From contig JAJIRX010000780.1 of assembly GCA_023853785.1 (NCBI GenBank), positions 1 through 30,847 on the forward strand: a stretch of DNA of 30,847 nucleotides. Reading direction: 5' to 3'. A model generated the notes under the pieces. It saw only the letters and a list, made by a program, of their open reading frames with translations, did no database searches and was not told where the DNA came from. Below are positions 10,072 to 20,689 of this stretch, piece by piece. The position numbers and the translations under genes were made by a program. Position 1 is the first letter of the stretch. Every line of letters begins with the position of its first letter. This DNA is from Psilocybe azurescens (taxonomy: Eukaryota; Basidiomycota; Agaricomycetes; Agaricales; Agrocybaceae).

Positions 10072-10699
10072 TCATGACGAGTCGCATACAATCGGGAATT
10101 CGTTGAGGTGGATGTTGATGAAGAAGTGCGTACACTGCGTTGGATTGTATAATCGTTTAGGATATTCACATTTCTCGTCTTTGCAGTCCCAAAGTAGAGT
10201 TCTGTGGCTACAGGTGAATTTGCTTTCAAGGAATATCTCTTCTACGACGCTCCGGTCATCAGAATGTGGACTTTTCCTATTGGAGAATCAACCTGTTCTC
10301 GGAGTGGCGGCTTGTGTAGCGAGTGACTTTGCTGCTACATTATTCTTCTTGCTTTGTTCGGCGTCATTCGCGATCTTTCTGTCGTCGGTTACCATCTTCT
10401 GTCTTCTCCTTGACGGACATTACACGCCAGCGGCATTTCCCCGAAACACGTTTATCTACGACTACATACTGATTCCTCTTCACGGCCAGTGTACCCCATC
10501 CATCCGAAAATGTGATCAATGTCCGCATACAGATGTACGGTATGTCTTTTGGATCACTCTTGCTCTGGGAACCGTACCCACGATGGTCTCTTACAGATAA
10601 TGTATCATCACTGGACGCCCTAATCTCAGCCCTTGACGAACTCGATAAAGTGTGCGAAACCGTCGAAGACGGATACCTGGCGAGTCTCAGGGAGGGCAA
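10072..10699 (-). pseudogene. Decayed gene with a C2H2-zinc-finger-like segment
   Basis: Reading the - strand from 10699, an open stretch contains DIPYICMRTLITFSDGWG, then YVVVDKRVSGKCRWRVM. After a frame change near 10380 it gives DRKIANDAEQSKKNN. After an in-frame TGA near 10290 it gives DDRSVVEEIFLE and CSHRTLLWDCKDEKCEYPK, followed by QCTHFFINIHLNEFP and a stop at 10072-10074. The C-x4-C plus downstream H-x5-H pattern (CKDEKC...HFFINIH) resembles a variant C2H2 finger. I recall similar sequences as repeated hypothetical genes in agaricomycetes but cannot name them. At least one shift and one stop make it a pseudogene or TE remnant. Confidence 0.4.
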
Positions 10700-11366
10700 A
10701 TTCGAACGATGGGTAGAGAGGACATGAGCTGGTGCACGCAGACCATAAAATTACGGTTCGTCGTTAACTCGTATCTTCGAGTCATCCCCGTAATATCCCC
10801 ATTTCAGGTTCATCACGTCGAGCCTGGTTGCAGCACCCTTCTACGGGCCTGTATCTCGTGCATAGACCTAAAACCTGCTTAGCACTGGGCCCGAATACCC
10901 ATCCATCCATCTGTGTTGTTAGAACATATCTTACGACATGGTTTTGACCAGTTTGTTGGATCGCTTCCTCATAATCATTGTTGTCGTCGGCTTTGTTTTC
11001 GCGTTGAACACATGCTCGATGTCCAGCTGGTACTCGTTGATACAGAGAAGGCTGTACCCCAAATTAATTTATATTTCTTGACCCTTCGCTATCTTTACAG
11101 CCATTCTGAACTCTACACGATACATCTCCATAGAACCTAAAACAAACGACTTCCGATCGGTTAATGCAAACCTTTGCGAACACTGGGTCGTCAAGGAGAT
11201 TCCAGACAAGATAAAAAGAAGGCTTACCTCCAGCATCGCATCCAAACCTCTTGGAATATATCTACGAGAATTTGCGTGAGCTTGTGCATCGATGGGAGAA
11301 GAGACGAAAGAGTTTTTATTTTAACGTGCATTTAGTAGACTGCATCATGAACCTGTAGGCATTGCG
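10700..11366. other. Intergenic stretch without a supported gene
   Basis: Short open frames of 75-76 codons occur here, but none shows a recognisable motif, a splice pattern or a composition different from its surroundings. I see no RNA gene or terminal repeat. Confidence 0.4.
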
Positions 11367-11759
11367 ATGTCCAAGGATTTATTCATGAAGGGGAGTAGGC
11401 AATGGGACTCAATGCCATTCTCGTGCAAGTCGACAAGCCCGGGGCCCGACGGCAAGGGAGCACGAGGGGTGTTCCCTCCTCTCTGGGGAGCTATCTACTC
11501 CGCAAGCCTCGTCGAACTGGAGGCTCGTGGCTTTGATAACCGTGAGACTGTCAGGGCGCTCAAGGACCAGGATATGATAGTCCGAGCAAGGATAGTTGTT
11601 GCACCAGACGGTCCTACAAAGAGGAACCAGCGGATGCAACAGAATTCTCACCAGACCGCTATTGGAGGGCTGGGAGCTTTATCGTTCCGTAAAACGATAG
11701 AAGTATATGGGTGGGCCAGGAAGTGTCCTGTTAAAAGAGTTTTATCAGATTTAGTCTAA
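11367..11759 (+). CDS. Small hypothetical ORF, coding status doubtful
   Basis: An ATG at 11367 opens 130 codons (MSKDLFMKGSRQWDS ... ending KRVLSDLV). The middle has a reasonable mix of charged and hydrophobic residues (SLVELEARGFDNRETVRAL, then DQDMIVRARIVVAPDG), which could be a real exon or a remnant of one. I recognise no domain and see no good splice sites joining it to neighbours. A competing - strand frame of 80 codons covers part of it. The gene-poor, TE-rich context argues for caution. Confidence 0.2.
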   Translation: MSKDLFMKGSRQWDSMPFSCKSTSPGPDGKGARGVFPPLWGAIYSASLVELEARGFDNRETVRALKDQDMIVRARIVVAPDGPTKRNQRMQQNSHQTAIGGLGALSFRKTIEVYGWARKCPVKRVLSDLV

Positions 11760-11868
11760 GGAGAAGAAATAGATGAGTACTCTCCTTGTGTTAATAGGAT
11801 GCCGTTAGTTTTCCCAAATTGTTGATGCAGTAAATAAAAAAAAATAAAAAATTAAGGTGCATTTGGTA

Positions 11869-12061
11869 GCAGGCACTCATTCCCACCTCAGTATGAGGTG
11901 AAAATGAGTACCTGCGTTAAGCCCAGGGACCAGACGTCAAGGTAGCACCGGGAGGGTTAAGGAACACTGTGCAACGATGGTATGTACCACCATTACACGG
12001 CTCCAGCCCAAGGCTCTACTCGCGATGAAGGCGAGTGAAGCCCAGGCCCCCCTTCCCTGGG
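11869..12061. other. Hairpin-rich segment, possible structured RNA or repeat element
   Basis: Three nested or adjacent inverted repeats lie within 193 bp. The hairpin at 11869-11915 pairs GCAGG with CCTGC, ACTCATT with AATGAGT and ACCTCA with TGAGGT around a GTA loop. The hairpin at 12012-12042 pairs GGCT with AGCC and ACTCGC with GCGAGT around a 7-base loop. CCCAGGGA (11922-11929) can pair perfectly with TCCCTGGG (12054-12061) and would enclose the second hairpin in a multibranch fold. An A-rich tract (about 11831-11852) precedes it. It could be a SINE-like or MITE-like repeat, an ncRNA, or chance. No tRNA-like A and B boxes were found. Confidence 0.4.
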
Positions 12062-15000
12062 AAAAGAAAAACGTACCTCGTCGCCGATGCGGTGGAAGAA
12101 TAGATAGCGGAAGCCTGCCGACCGAATCAAACTAGTCAATACCAAAGGATGGGCGTGGCTGCACAAGAGACTCACCATCGGGTGCGCTGGGATATACTGG
12201 TGGGATGGTCAGTGCAAACGGATGAGAGTATCAGTCATTCCATCTTCCGACACTTAGGATCGAATGCGCTACCCTCTCCAAGCAACCCAGTCTCCCCGCA
12301 TTCCTGCATCCCCACATATCCGGAAATCCCGCTCATAACATCAACATCCTGCATCTTCAATAACCCAACGCTCTCCTCTAATGCTTTGTCCATCATTCCA
12401 CTTTTCGCAACATCTCGCCACCCATATCATCAACAAACACGAGTCACGACACAAGGCTCCGGCCAACAAAATGTGAGAAATCATGAAAACGAACATATAG
12501 AGACGACAGGCAACATATAATACACAAACAACACAAACACACGAAAGGCAGACACATAAAAAAACACAACGGAAACACAGAGCTAGCGAAGGATGATCAG
12601 TATGGATCGGAGGTGAAGCGTAGGCATTAAGTTCACTTTGGAGAGACAAAGAGAGAGGAGAAGGAAGGATGATAATTTTGAAGAACAATGAGAGGAGACA
12701 CCCAAGCATAACGACAAAAGTACGCGAAGCGAAAATACAAGCATAAGTATGCGAGTATGGCCGCCGTCTGAGGACCAATGTGCGATGCGAGTGAGCCTCG
12801 GGGATTGAATAGGAGGAGAGGGAGAGGGAGAGAGGGAGATTTGATGAGTTTCAACGAGTTACGAGGCTCCTTTATACCTCGAAAATGCTGCCTCGAGATA
12901 CCTAATGAGTATGTGTGTGCTACGTCGCGCTCATAATAATAGGAGACTAACGGAGTGAAGCACATGGGTACCGCTCGGCAGTTACTGGTCTAATTCGCAC
13001 TTCCATTTAAGGTTAATTGGTGTCCAAAATGAGAAACTTTGTAAAAACACGTTGTCGCATCGCTCATCAGATTGTGAGTCAGATCGCCGTGCTTGACACT
13101 TCTATAGGCCGTGCGTGAGAGAAGATTAACTCGCGGCGGAATCCATCATTCCGGAGTGAGAATTAGAAGAACAAAACTGGACCGTTCAGTTTTCCAGCCG
13201 CTGAGGTCCAGATCTTCCCTTGTTTCATCAGCATGAGGCGGGAGTCAGTAAGATAACGCGACCACGCTATCTACCAATAAGATCTCCTAGCCAGGTGAAT
13301 ATGCTGTGTCTCCCTCAAATAATGAGCGCTTAATTAAAATCTTTGGCTGAACTGTGCGTCGGTTAAGCATATGCCAGTTGCAATTTGACCGCTCATGAGG
13401 ATATCGCCAATGCTGCACTGATGCCTCCCTGACATCATTTCATTTAAGTTACAATGCCAAGGTATTCAAAAGTAACGATACCACGTTTGAACTCCGTTTT
13501 TTCTTGAAAAGGGACCGTCTTTTTAGTTCCGATGCTGCATGTGGCTTGCGAACTTCAACTCCCTTGTTTCGGGGCGAATGAATGTCCAATTCCGAAGTTG
13601 TGTATATGATTTGATTCGGAAAGTTGCTTGTGGGTGCGCTGTGTATGAAACACTTTGTAAATATATTTCTCCACTTAGCTCCGCTTGCACAACATACCTG
13701 AAAGTATCTCCTCCCGCATATAATCCGCTTCTGAATTTCGAATGCTTCAAACGCCACAAGTGTGACTATACCCTGACCGCACGTGGTGTTATCTCCCACC
13801 GATAGTGTGACATATGTGACACTGACTCGAATAGGTTCCAACTCGGATGAGCAGCCTTGGCCAAGGGGTGGTGGAATGCGGATCCCGAACATGGGGTTAG
13901 AGGGTAGGGCTCTGGCCAGTTGCTGAAAAAAGTTGCGACTTGGCCATTTTTGCTGCAAAATCCTAACGGATGAACTTCAAAAGCCAGGCCTCAGGCCTCA
14001 ATTCTTGAATACAGTTCAGATGATTCTGAACCCCTCTAGTTAGCTATGGCAGCGTTCGGCAACCTTACTGCCTTTGAGTTTAAAAACACTCAACCAACTT
14101 CCAGCATCGCGATCATCATCTAACACTACTATGACCAGCCTCCGAGTCTATTTTGCTACAGCAATGTCGAGGGCAAGGTCGTTTCACCTCTTATATCATA
14201 TAAAAGATACTGTACTAACGCAATTTTTGTGTTTAAAGGCTTTCTAAATAACCCAGCCCAAATGCCATAATTATAAGAGGCGCTTGACAGTACTTATTTG
14301 ATTTTACACCTCAATATCACTGGATTTACATCCAATATTCCCCTTAGATTAGGTTTTTATACTAACTGTGAAAGTCAATACAACCCAACGTCAAACACGG
14401 CCTTATTTTCAACCAGACTTGCTTAGCTGAAGGCGAGTAATTGCCTTGGTCAATTTGCTGACTTTATTTGCTCGGAAACCCCGCTCGCGGTGAAAGCACC
14501 AGCACGCACAGTGGATTTAAGGTCAGGATAAATGACCTGTCTCTTTCTATGCCTCGTCAGTAGGTCGTTATATAGCCCAAGAATAGTCTGTGGTTTATCC
14601 GGGACGAACCCAAACCAGCCTGCAAACGCAAAACGATTTCCATTATAAATGAGAAAATGTAAGCATATTATATTCTAGCCCTTCTCTTGCTGAGTGGTGG
14701 CTTAGTGATGTGGTCGCGCAGAAGGCCTACCTAGAACCTTCTGCACCTTACACCTCAAAGCTATTCAAGTATATCGCTCCTCCCGATACGCCTTCATCGC
14801 TGTCCCCATATTCGGACCAAACGGACTGCGATACACCTTCCAGTCCAGTGCGCGAGGCATGCAAGTGCTCTCTGACCCTGGTAGTCGAATTCGTGAACTG
14901 CCGAGATGCCATCACTCGACGATCGTTTCCCTCACCGCCTTCCACGCTATTTGGTTCACAATGTGATAAGCTAAGTGTTGCCAGACGCCGATCACTGGAC

Positions 15001-15525
15001 GAGCGGACTCGAGACTGAATGTGAGACTGAATGTGGGATCCTCAGTGTGAATGTGGCCCTACAAGTATGAACATGGGCGTGTGAGTATGAGTGCGGATAA
15101 TCAAGTAGAGTATGGCAGTGTCGCAAGCAGCATATCCTCTTCTGGTCGTCGTGGACACTTCCTTACCTCTCACTTACCTCGCCAGATCTCAAATGGACAG
15201 GCTCTGGAACGGTTGCGTAAGTCATTACCATAAACCTTGGTGAGTGTATTGAAATAAATAAAATCCACCTTGCATTTCCAAAATATATTATTGAGCGGAA
15301 GATATAAGATGAAAAATAATAGATCTTTGATGCAGCGAGACTCGTCCCCACTTAGATTACCAAAAAAAGAGTCCAAATACGGTCTTAGAATGAATATCTC
15401 ATGGTTGGTTCGAGGTTGGCTATCGGCGTCCCCTTATACTCTGCTCCTGGTTTAGTTCAATATGTGGGATACAGTGCTGAGTGTATAACAAATATACAAG
15501 CTATTCGAGGACTATTGGAAAAATA
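12062..15525. other. Long gene-poor intergenic region
   Basis: No gene is supported over this ~3.4 kb. Open frames of 100-170 codons exist on the - strand (12341-12778, 12633-12965, 13449-13958) and one on the + strand (14710-15018), but none has a motif I recognise and the last lacks an ATG. A purine tract of GGAGAG units lies at about 12811-12840. A short run of diverged TGAGACTGAATGTG-type repeats is at about 15009-15060. The region may be old TE debris. Confidence 0.4.
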
Positions 15526-16389
15526 CTATTTAGGGGATACAGCATCAAGACTCTCATCAAAATCAAAATCGACGTCCATTCCGTCATATTCACCTTGTAT
15601 AAACTTCCGGACAAGCTCGAAACTGTAGGTATCGTTTTCGAAAGCCGCAAATTTGGGACTTTTGGTCCAGCCTGGTGTTCCTCCACGAGAGGGAGCACCC
15701 ACAGGGACGCAGGAGTCAAAATCAATTACGATGGGGTTACCAGCATTGTCTACCATTATATTCCGCGGATTGATGTCGTCATGGACGAGGCCGAATGAGT
15801 GAATGTGATCTAGTGCCGCCCTGATGCCAGATATGATAACATCTGGTTGGAATGGCGGGGTCCTACAGCACGCCAAATCATCAATAAAATTACCATCAAA
15901 AGTTATGTCACATCAGACTTACCGATCAGCAGGAATTTTGCCTTGGACAAGGTCACTCAAAGTCCAGTCATGTTTCTGCAAACAGATACCTCCAATAGCA
16001 TCCCCATTACGAATGCACCCAAGATATTTGTTGACATTCGGATGAGCTTTCTTGGAAATAATTTCCAAGACCCCGACCTCTGCCATGACTAGCTCGGTTA
16101 CGGAGGGAGTGCCGTCGTAATCACGAAGAGCAGCATAGTGCTTCTTGACATAAACATCAGGAGAAAGGGGTTGTTGGGCTTCAGTGAGAGTATCACGCCA
16201 GGGAGGGAACAAATGATTTTCAGGAATGCGTTCTCCAACGGCATTATTTAAAACCTTGTCATCTATACCGAGCAGAGAGCCGTTTGGGATCTCAGCTCTG
16301 AAAATTTGGGAGTCCTCCGTCCAAATGAGAATGAGAATGCGATCGTGCATGGTTTTAAATAATTCTGAAGAGTTTTGGAGCTGTCGCAT
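15526..16389 (-). CDS. Protein kinase-like protein, two exons
   Basis: Exon 1 is 16389-15923 and exon 2 is 15862-15526, joined across a 60 bp GTAAGT...GTAG intron, giving 267 residues with no frame break. The kinase core shows a VAIK-like Lys (YVKK, residues 80-83) and an alpha-C Glu (about residue 104). HPNVNKYLG precedes the hinge. A catalytic loop HDDINPRN (residues 183-190) has the catalytic Asp and Asn, and DFD (203-205) stands in place of DFG. GGTPGWTKSPKFAAFENDTYSF (split here: GGTPGWT, then the D of the F-helix) follows. No glycine-rich loop is visible and the C-lobe is short, so it belongs to the small divergent kinases that are amplified in mushrooms. The substrate is unknown. Activity is possible since the Lys, Glu and two Asp are present. 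Confidence 0.75.
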
Positions 16390-16848
16390 AGTGATGTGGA
16401 ACTATGTGAGGGATGGGGCTGTCTGTAGGCAACAATGGTTGTCAATAGTAGATGTGGCAAAGATTATCGAACCGTGGAAATGATGAAGTTGAATGAGTTT
16501 TTTTGTTTATTAATTTTTTTTTTGATCAGTTTATGTATTATTAACGTGTAAGAAGCGGTCAGAGCGCTAAGACACACGAGTGCAAGGATGGACTACCCCT
16601 ACGCTAGAGTATCTACTAAGGCTCGGCTCTCCGAGAGTGGCGGGATTTGCGTATCTAAGGGTTCAGATGAAAGTAATGAGAATATGTGAGTGCTTGCAAG
16701 AAGCGAAAGGGCAACGAGGGCACCTCAATGAAGTGCAAGAAAAGTCGAATCAGACTGATAACGCGGAAGTTGTAGTACCGCAGCTAGCTAACTGCAAACC
16801 GATAGGCCAGTTCTGATTAACGTTGACATTGAGCATTTTTGGGTGGAG
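16390..16848. other. Intergenic stretch, no gene seen
   Basis: It holds a T-rich run (about 16497-16525) and a 78-codon + strand open frame with no recognisable content. It contains the upstream region of the kinase gene on the - strand. Confidence 0.4.
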
Positions 16849-17251
16849 TTAACCTTTCAGCCAATCAAAACGCGGATCTGCATCTAGCCGACTGGTAATC
16901 ATCAAAAACAAATACTCACCGGCTGAGCGTCGGTAGTCTCGGCGTCCCATCCTCTTTAGGCCAGTCATCGTAAACATTTCTCGTACGTTCCGGCACGCTC
17001 ACTCTCACCCATCGCGTCGCAATCGTCGCGTCCCCTTCCCAAAGTCCGTTCATTTGCTTGTTCAGAACACTAATCTTATCCACCAACGGGCCGTAAATCC
17101 TCGAACTTTGGCTGAAGTCCAGGCGTGAAATACACTGGTGATACTATCTATCAGTTGACTCTGATAGGGTAATTGGGATAACCGTGAATTTGAGCGGACA
17201 AGAGGACTGACTCAGGGTGCGTCGATGTCCACGTTTTTGGTTCCAGTGCAT
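16849..17251 (-). CDS. Unrecognised gene with one clear coding exon
   Basis: The - strand frame from 17134 to 16920 reads smoothly as coding sequence: RLDFSQSSRIYGPLVDK, then LNKQMNGLWEGDATIATRW, then RVSVPERTRNVYDDWPK. The end may be a TGA at 16916-16918 (right after PTLSR). Alternatively a 28 bp GTGAGT...CAG gap could join it to RLDADPRFDWLKG and a TAA at 16849-16851, but 28 bp is very short for an intron. Upstream, an ATG at 17251 gives 23 codons (MHWNQKRGHRRTLSQ) that join in frame across a possible 48 bp intron with an atypical GTTATC donor. The gene is divergent from the CUE gene with only ~40 bp between starts. I do not recognise the family. It could be a truncated gene. Confidence 0.45.
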
Positions 17252-17291
17252 TCCGATAGACCTAACGTGAACGTATCAGTTACGATCAATC

Positions 17292-19922
17292 ATGGTCAAC
17301 GATGTCCTCCGACTTCCCAATTATCCGTCTACGCAAGCGCGGAAGGGTCTTTCTCCTTCTCAATTGGCCACTCTAAACCAGACAATTGCCTCAACGTTAA
17401 ACACCGTCCTCGAGCTGCCCTCTGACAAACGAGATACTCCGTCTTCTAGAAAATTCTTATCCACATACGCCAATGACACAGCCGTCCAAATTCTGCAGAA
17501 CCTGATATGGAGAGAGGGTTCCACCGAAACGATCAATCAACCGCGAGGCACCACTACGGAAAAGTTCATCCAGAAAAGGGTTCTTGTTCTGTCAGAAAAG
17601 CTGGCCTCATCCCCGCCGGGAATCGACGTCAGATGCCTTCTCGATTTATCAGTAATCTACGCCCGCTCTCAGCCCTCTCGCCTTCGTCTGGTGTTCAAAT
17701 CATCTTTCCAATCAGACCCATCTTTAGCCCAGATCGTGGCCAACGATCTTATTCCAGGATTCACTTCCTTGCTCTCACAACAAACATCCACATCGCAAGG
17801 TCTCTACGCTCAGCGGAAAATCTCGGAATGCATCTTTGGGTTTCTCCGTGGTGCAAAAGGAACTCCAGAGCTGATCCGTCCGTTCGCGCACAGCAAACCG
17901 TTCCTGCTCGCCCTGGCCTCGACCTATGACCTTGGTATGACAACGATTGCCGCATCATATGGTGGGATCCCCGCGCTCACAGCCGGAATTGCAGCTCAGG
18001 GAAGAGAAGCGGACGATTGGGAGAGAATATGGGTCGAAACAAAAGTTGCCCTCCTCGATTCTTTCCATGTCATTCTCACAACCCTGTTGGACGACCTGAC
18101 ATCCTGTGCTCCTGGACCCCGATTAGCTGCCGAAGCAGAGCGCACCTTCGATATAATATTCGCCCTACTCGAGGCACCTTCATCATCATCCTCCACAGCA
18201 CCTGACGTTGCGCCTACGCCTTTCCTCAACCAATCGTTGCTCGCAGATTATCAACAAGCCTACTCTCTCTCCAACACACTCGCCACAGCTCTCAAACACG
18301 CTCAGGAGAAAGATGCGAGATTGGACCTTCTCGAAAGCACCCTCCAATCATTCGATCACGACTCCACTTCCCGTGAAGGTAGTCATCAGAAGAAGCACAA
18401 GAATGCAGGCGCCCTCAAGATTCTCCTCCGCTCTTCCGGCATCCAGCCTGGGATAGACAACCTCGGAACTCGGAACAGCAACGCGCGGTCCCAACCCATT
18501 TCGGAATCCACGCCCCAAGTAAACGTGCCAGATCATAGCGCAAGCAAGGCGAAAGGCAAATCGCGTGCAGTTGCTCCTCCATCCGACCCCGATCTCGACA
18601 TCAAAGCCACCCAAGTTCTTGACATCCTGCCTGACACGCCAGCCGACTATGTCAAGCTTCTCCTCGCCCACGACAGGTACGGCCGGAATCCAGAGAAAGT
18701 GATAGAGGTGCTATTGGAAGGGACAGCCATGACGCCCGAAGAACTCGAGCGGGACTTACAGGCATCCGCGGACATTGATTATGGCGCCGACAGTGGCCAT
18801 CCAGAACCTAGCCGTAATGAGACGTATACCGTCGACCAAAGGCGGAATGTGTTCGATGATGAAACATTGGATATCTCTCAGTTGAGGTTTGGCAAAAAAT
18901 CAGCAGGGTATGTATTTTCTCCCGTTTTCAACGGACTGGATCTCATGAGTGTACGGCAGAGATGACATCCTTCGAGATCGAACTTTCATTGAAGATATGA
19001 AGGCCGATATCCTTCGACGCGCTGAAGCGATTTCAGACGACGAGGATGAGGAAGATTTGGATTCCTACGGCGAGCCTAAGCCTGCAACAGCAAACAAGAA
19101 GGGCAAAGGAAAGGAAGTCGACGCTCCTCGTGCTGTCGATCTCGGGCCTGATGATGACGAGGAAGACACTATTGGTCTTCGCGTGGCGGGTGATGGAGAA
19201 GACAGCGACAACGACGATGAAGATGAAGATGATGAGCTAGAAGAAGAACAAACGCCCGAAACTATTATCGAGCAGGCATACTTGCGCGATCCCAAAGTCT
19301 TCGAGCGGGATGCTGTAACGCGGAGAAGTAAAGCCAGGACTGATCTGAAAACGCAAACGGGTGAGCACTGTTTTTTTGAACTTTCACCTCGATGATAACT
19401 GATTCTGGGAACTTAGGCTGGGCGGACGAACAAATTGAAGGATGGAAGGTTATGCTCGAACGAAATGTGAATTTCTCATTCTGCGTGCTGCGCATCTAAC
19501 GGTTGCTAACTAAATCCTTTTTCAATTGCCAGCCCGGTCGCAAGGACAAACTGACGGAAAAATATGCTTTCCGTGGCAACGAAAAGGGCCTTGACGTCCG
19601 AGCAGGAGGTTCCGGTGGTGGTGGTGGCAATGGTGGTGGAAGAGGACGTGGCGGTCCTCGTGGTGGCCGGGGTAGAGGCGGAGGTGGTGGTGGTGGCGGC
19701 AGAGGTGCCGGATCAGGCGCGGGAGCAGGAGGGGAAGGTAGTGCCCGAGAACGAGCTTGGAAGGATAAAAATAAGGCTAGTCGCGGGAATCATAATCGTA
19801 AAGAGGGCACGACAAAAGATGGCTCGCGCAGGTGCTGGTCCGCCAGCTTGAGTCGCTCCCTCCTGGGATCGGGATGGTCCCCAAGTGGTTTTCTCGTTGA
19901 TACCAAATCCCCACGAGGCTAG
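17292..19922 (+). CDS. Cue3/ASCC2-like CUE-domain protein of the ribosome quality-control trigger complex
   Basis: Exons are 17292-18907, 18960-19360, 19417-19466 and 19533 to the end, with GTATGT, GTGAGC and GTGAAT donors. The N-terminal helical region (RLPNYPSTQARKGLSPSQL) and a CUE domain at about residues 436-477 (ATQVLDILPDTPADYVKLLL, then NPEKVIEVLLEG) match the Cue3/ASCC2 family. This family binds ubiquitin chains on stalled ribosomes within the RQT complex (with the Slh1/ASCC3 helicase). The joined exons then give DDILRDRTFIEDMKADILRR, a long acidic run, AWIGW-type W-A-D-E-Q-I-E-G-W, and KDKLTEKYAFRGNEKG. A glycine/RGG-rich tail comes next. Near 19799 the conserved tail (NHNR ... QKMARAG) needs a one-base shift. 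Read straight, it stops at 19922; read shifted, at 19851. Confidence 0.85.
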
Positions 19923-19933
19923 CATCCACTATG

Positions 19934-19939
19934 AATAAA
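19934..19939 (+). promoter_or_regulatory. Candidate polyadenylation signal of the CUE-domain gene
   Basis: AATAAA lies 12 bp after the 19922 stop (83 bp after the alternative stop at 19851), between the two convergent genes. The motif is common, so support is positional only. Confidence 0.4.
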
Positions 19940-20116
19940 AAAGGAAGATCGCGCTTTGAGTGCATGATCGCCATTTTAAAATATTCGTCCTGTACATGCT
20001 GCCTGGATGTTCACTTGGGAATAAGAAAAGTAATGATACAATATAAATTTGGAATTGAAATTAAATGACAGCACAGCATAAAACAAGAGGGAAAAGGCAG
20101 GGAGATAAGTCACAAA

Positions 20117-20650
20117 TCAACAGAACATTTTTTGATAAAAGCGATTATCGTGTATCAGCTCGATCGTGTCGTTGACGAGCTTCATGTCTGTGTCCAGCGT
20201 CAGAATGCGTAATAAGATAGATGTGACGCAACGTACCGAGGTCCTGTCCTAGGTTTACACACGCGTACATCTGTATGGTAGTAGGGTTCGTGGCCTTTCC
20301 AATAACTTCGACATATGGATCCGAGATGTTGGTGTTCTACAATGGCTGTAAATGAGAGCTGGCTCAAAGGGACGTGGGCCAAACACGACAACGTACAGGT
20401 GGTATTTGCACCACAGTGACTTGTCCTCCATCACTAGCTTCAACTGTCATGCGGTTTGCATCGAGCTAGAATGCAAGGGAAACATATGCAGTGTTATAAA
20501 ATTTCCAGCAATAAGCAGTATGTCGCGTCATCCACTCACCGTGAGGACTTTGCAGGCCAATCGGACTGATTTTCCGGTGAATTGTGGAAGTCGTGCAGAG
20601 TTTACACGCGTCGAGAGCTCTTTGGGTCCTTCTTGATCTCCGGAGTACAT
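20117..20650 (-). CDS. rfa3: Replication protein A 14 kDa subunit (RPA14/Rfa3), four exons
   Basis: Exons on the - strand are 20650-20540, 20465-20397, 20336-20237 and 20187-20117, with introns of 74, 60 and 49 bp (GTGAGT, GTACGT, GTACGT donors; TAG, TAG, CAG acceptors). All phases fit and give 116 residues, the usual size for RPA14. Family marks are TRVNSARLPQFTGKSVRL near the start, TVEASDGGQVTV, DPYVEVIGKA, CVNLGQDLDMKLVND, and a C-terminal helix ELIHDNRFYQKMF. RPA14 is an OB-fold protein that forms the trimer core of the single-strand DNA binding complex used in replication and repair. The gene has no frame break. It is convergent with the CUE gene. Its start codon lies about 100 bp from a large DNA transposon, and an ACGCGT box lies 34 bp upstream. 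Confidence 0.92.
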
Positions 20651-20683
20651 GGTTGTGGTCGTTAAAGGTGGTGATGCTCACGG

Positions 20684-20689
20684 ACGCGT
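20684..20689. promoter_or_regulatory. MCB-type ACGCGT box upstream of rfa3
   Basis: The palindrome ACGCGT sits 34 bp upstream of the rfa3 start. In budding and fission yeast ACGCGT is the site of the MBF factor that drives G1/S genes, including RPA subunits. That it works so here is inference. Two more ACGCGT copies lie inside exons of the gene (20606-20611 and near 20260). Confidence 0.5.

Noticed and set aside
12341..12965. Two - strand ORFs with Cys/Val/Leu-rich hydrophobic runs
   Set aside because: The hydrophobic runs come from CA-rich simple sequence (about 12515-12560) read on the opposite strand.
13449..13958. A 169-codon - strand ORF in the gene-poor region
   Set aside because: No motif, low-likelihood composition and no plausible splicing partners; similar-length frames occur on the other strand of the same stretch.
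14710..15018. A 102-codon + strand ORF rich in Ser/Pro
   Set aside because: It starts at GTG, has no ATG, and no domain or splice context; too weak to call.
15400..15425. GGTTCGAGG resembling a tRNA B box
   Set aside because: No A box, no acceptor stem and no anticodon arm could be fitted; no tRNA, rRNA or snRNA gene is supported anywhere in the window.
18348..18671. A 107-codon - strand ORF opposite the CUE gene
   Set aside because: Shadow frame of a well-supported exon.
19065..19295. A - strand ORF of long Ser runs
   Set aside because: It is the shadow of the acidic GAT/GAC/GAA run of the CUE-domain gene.
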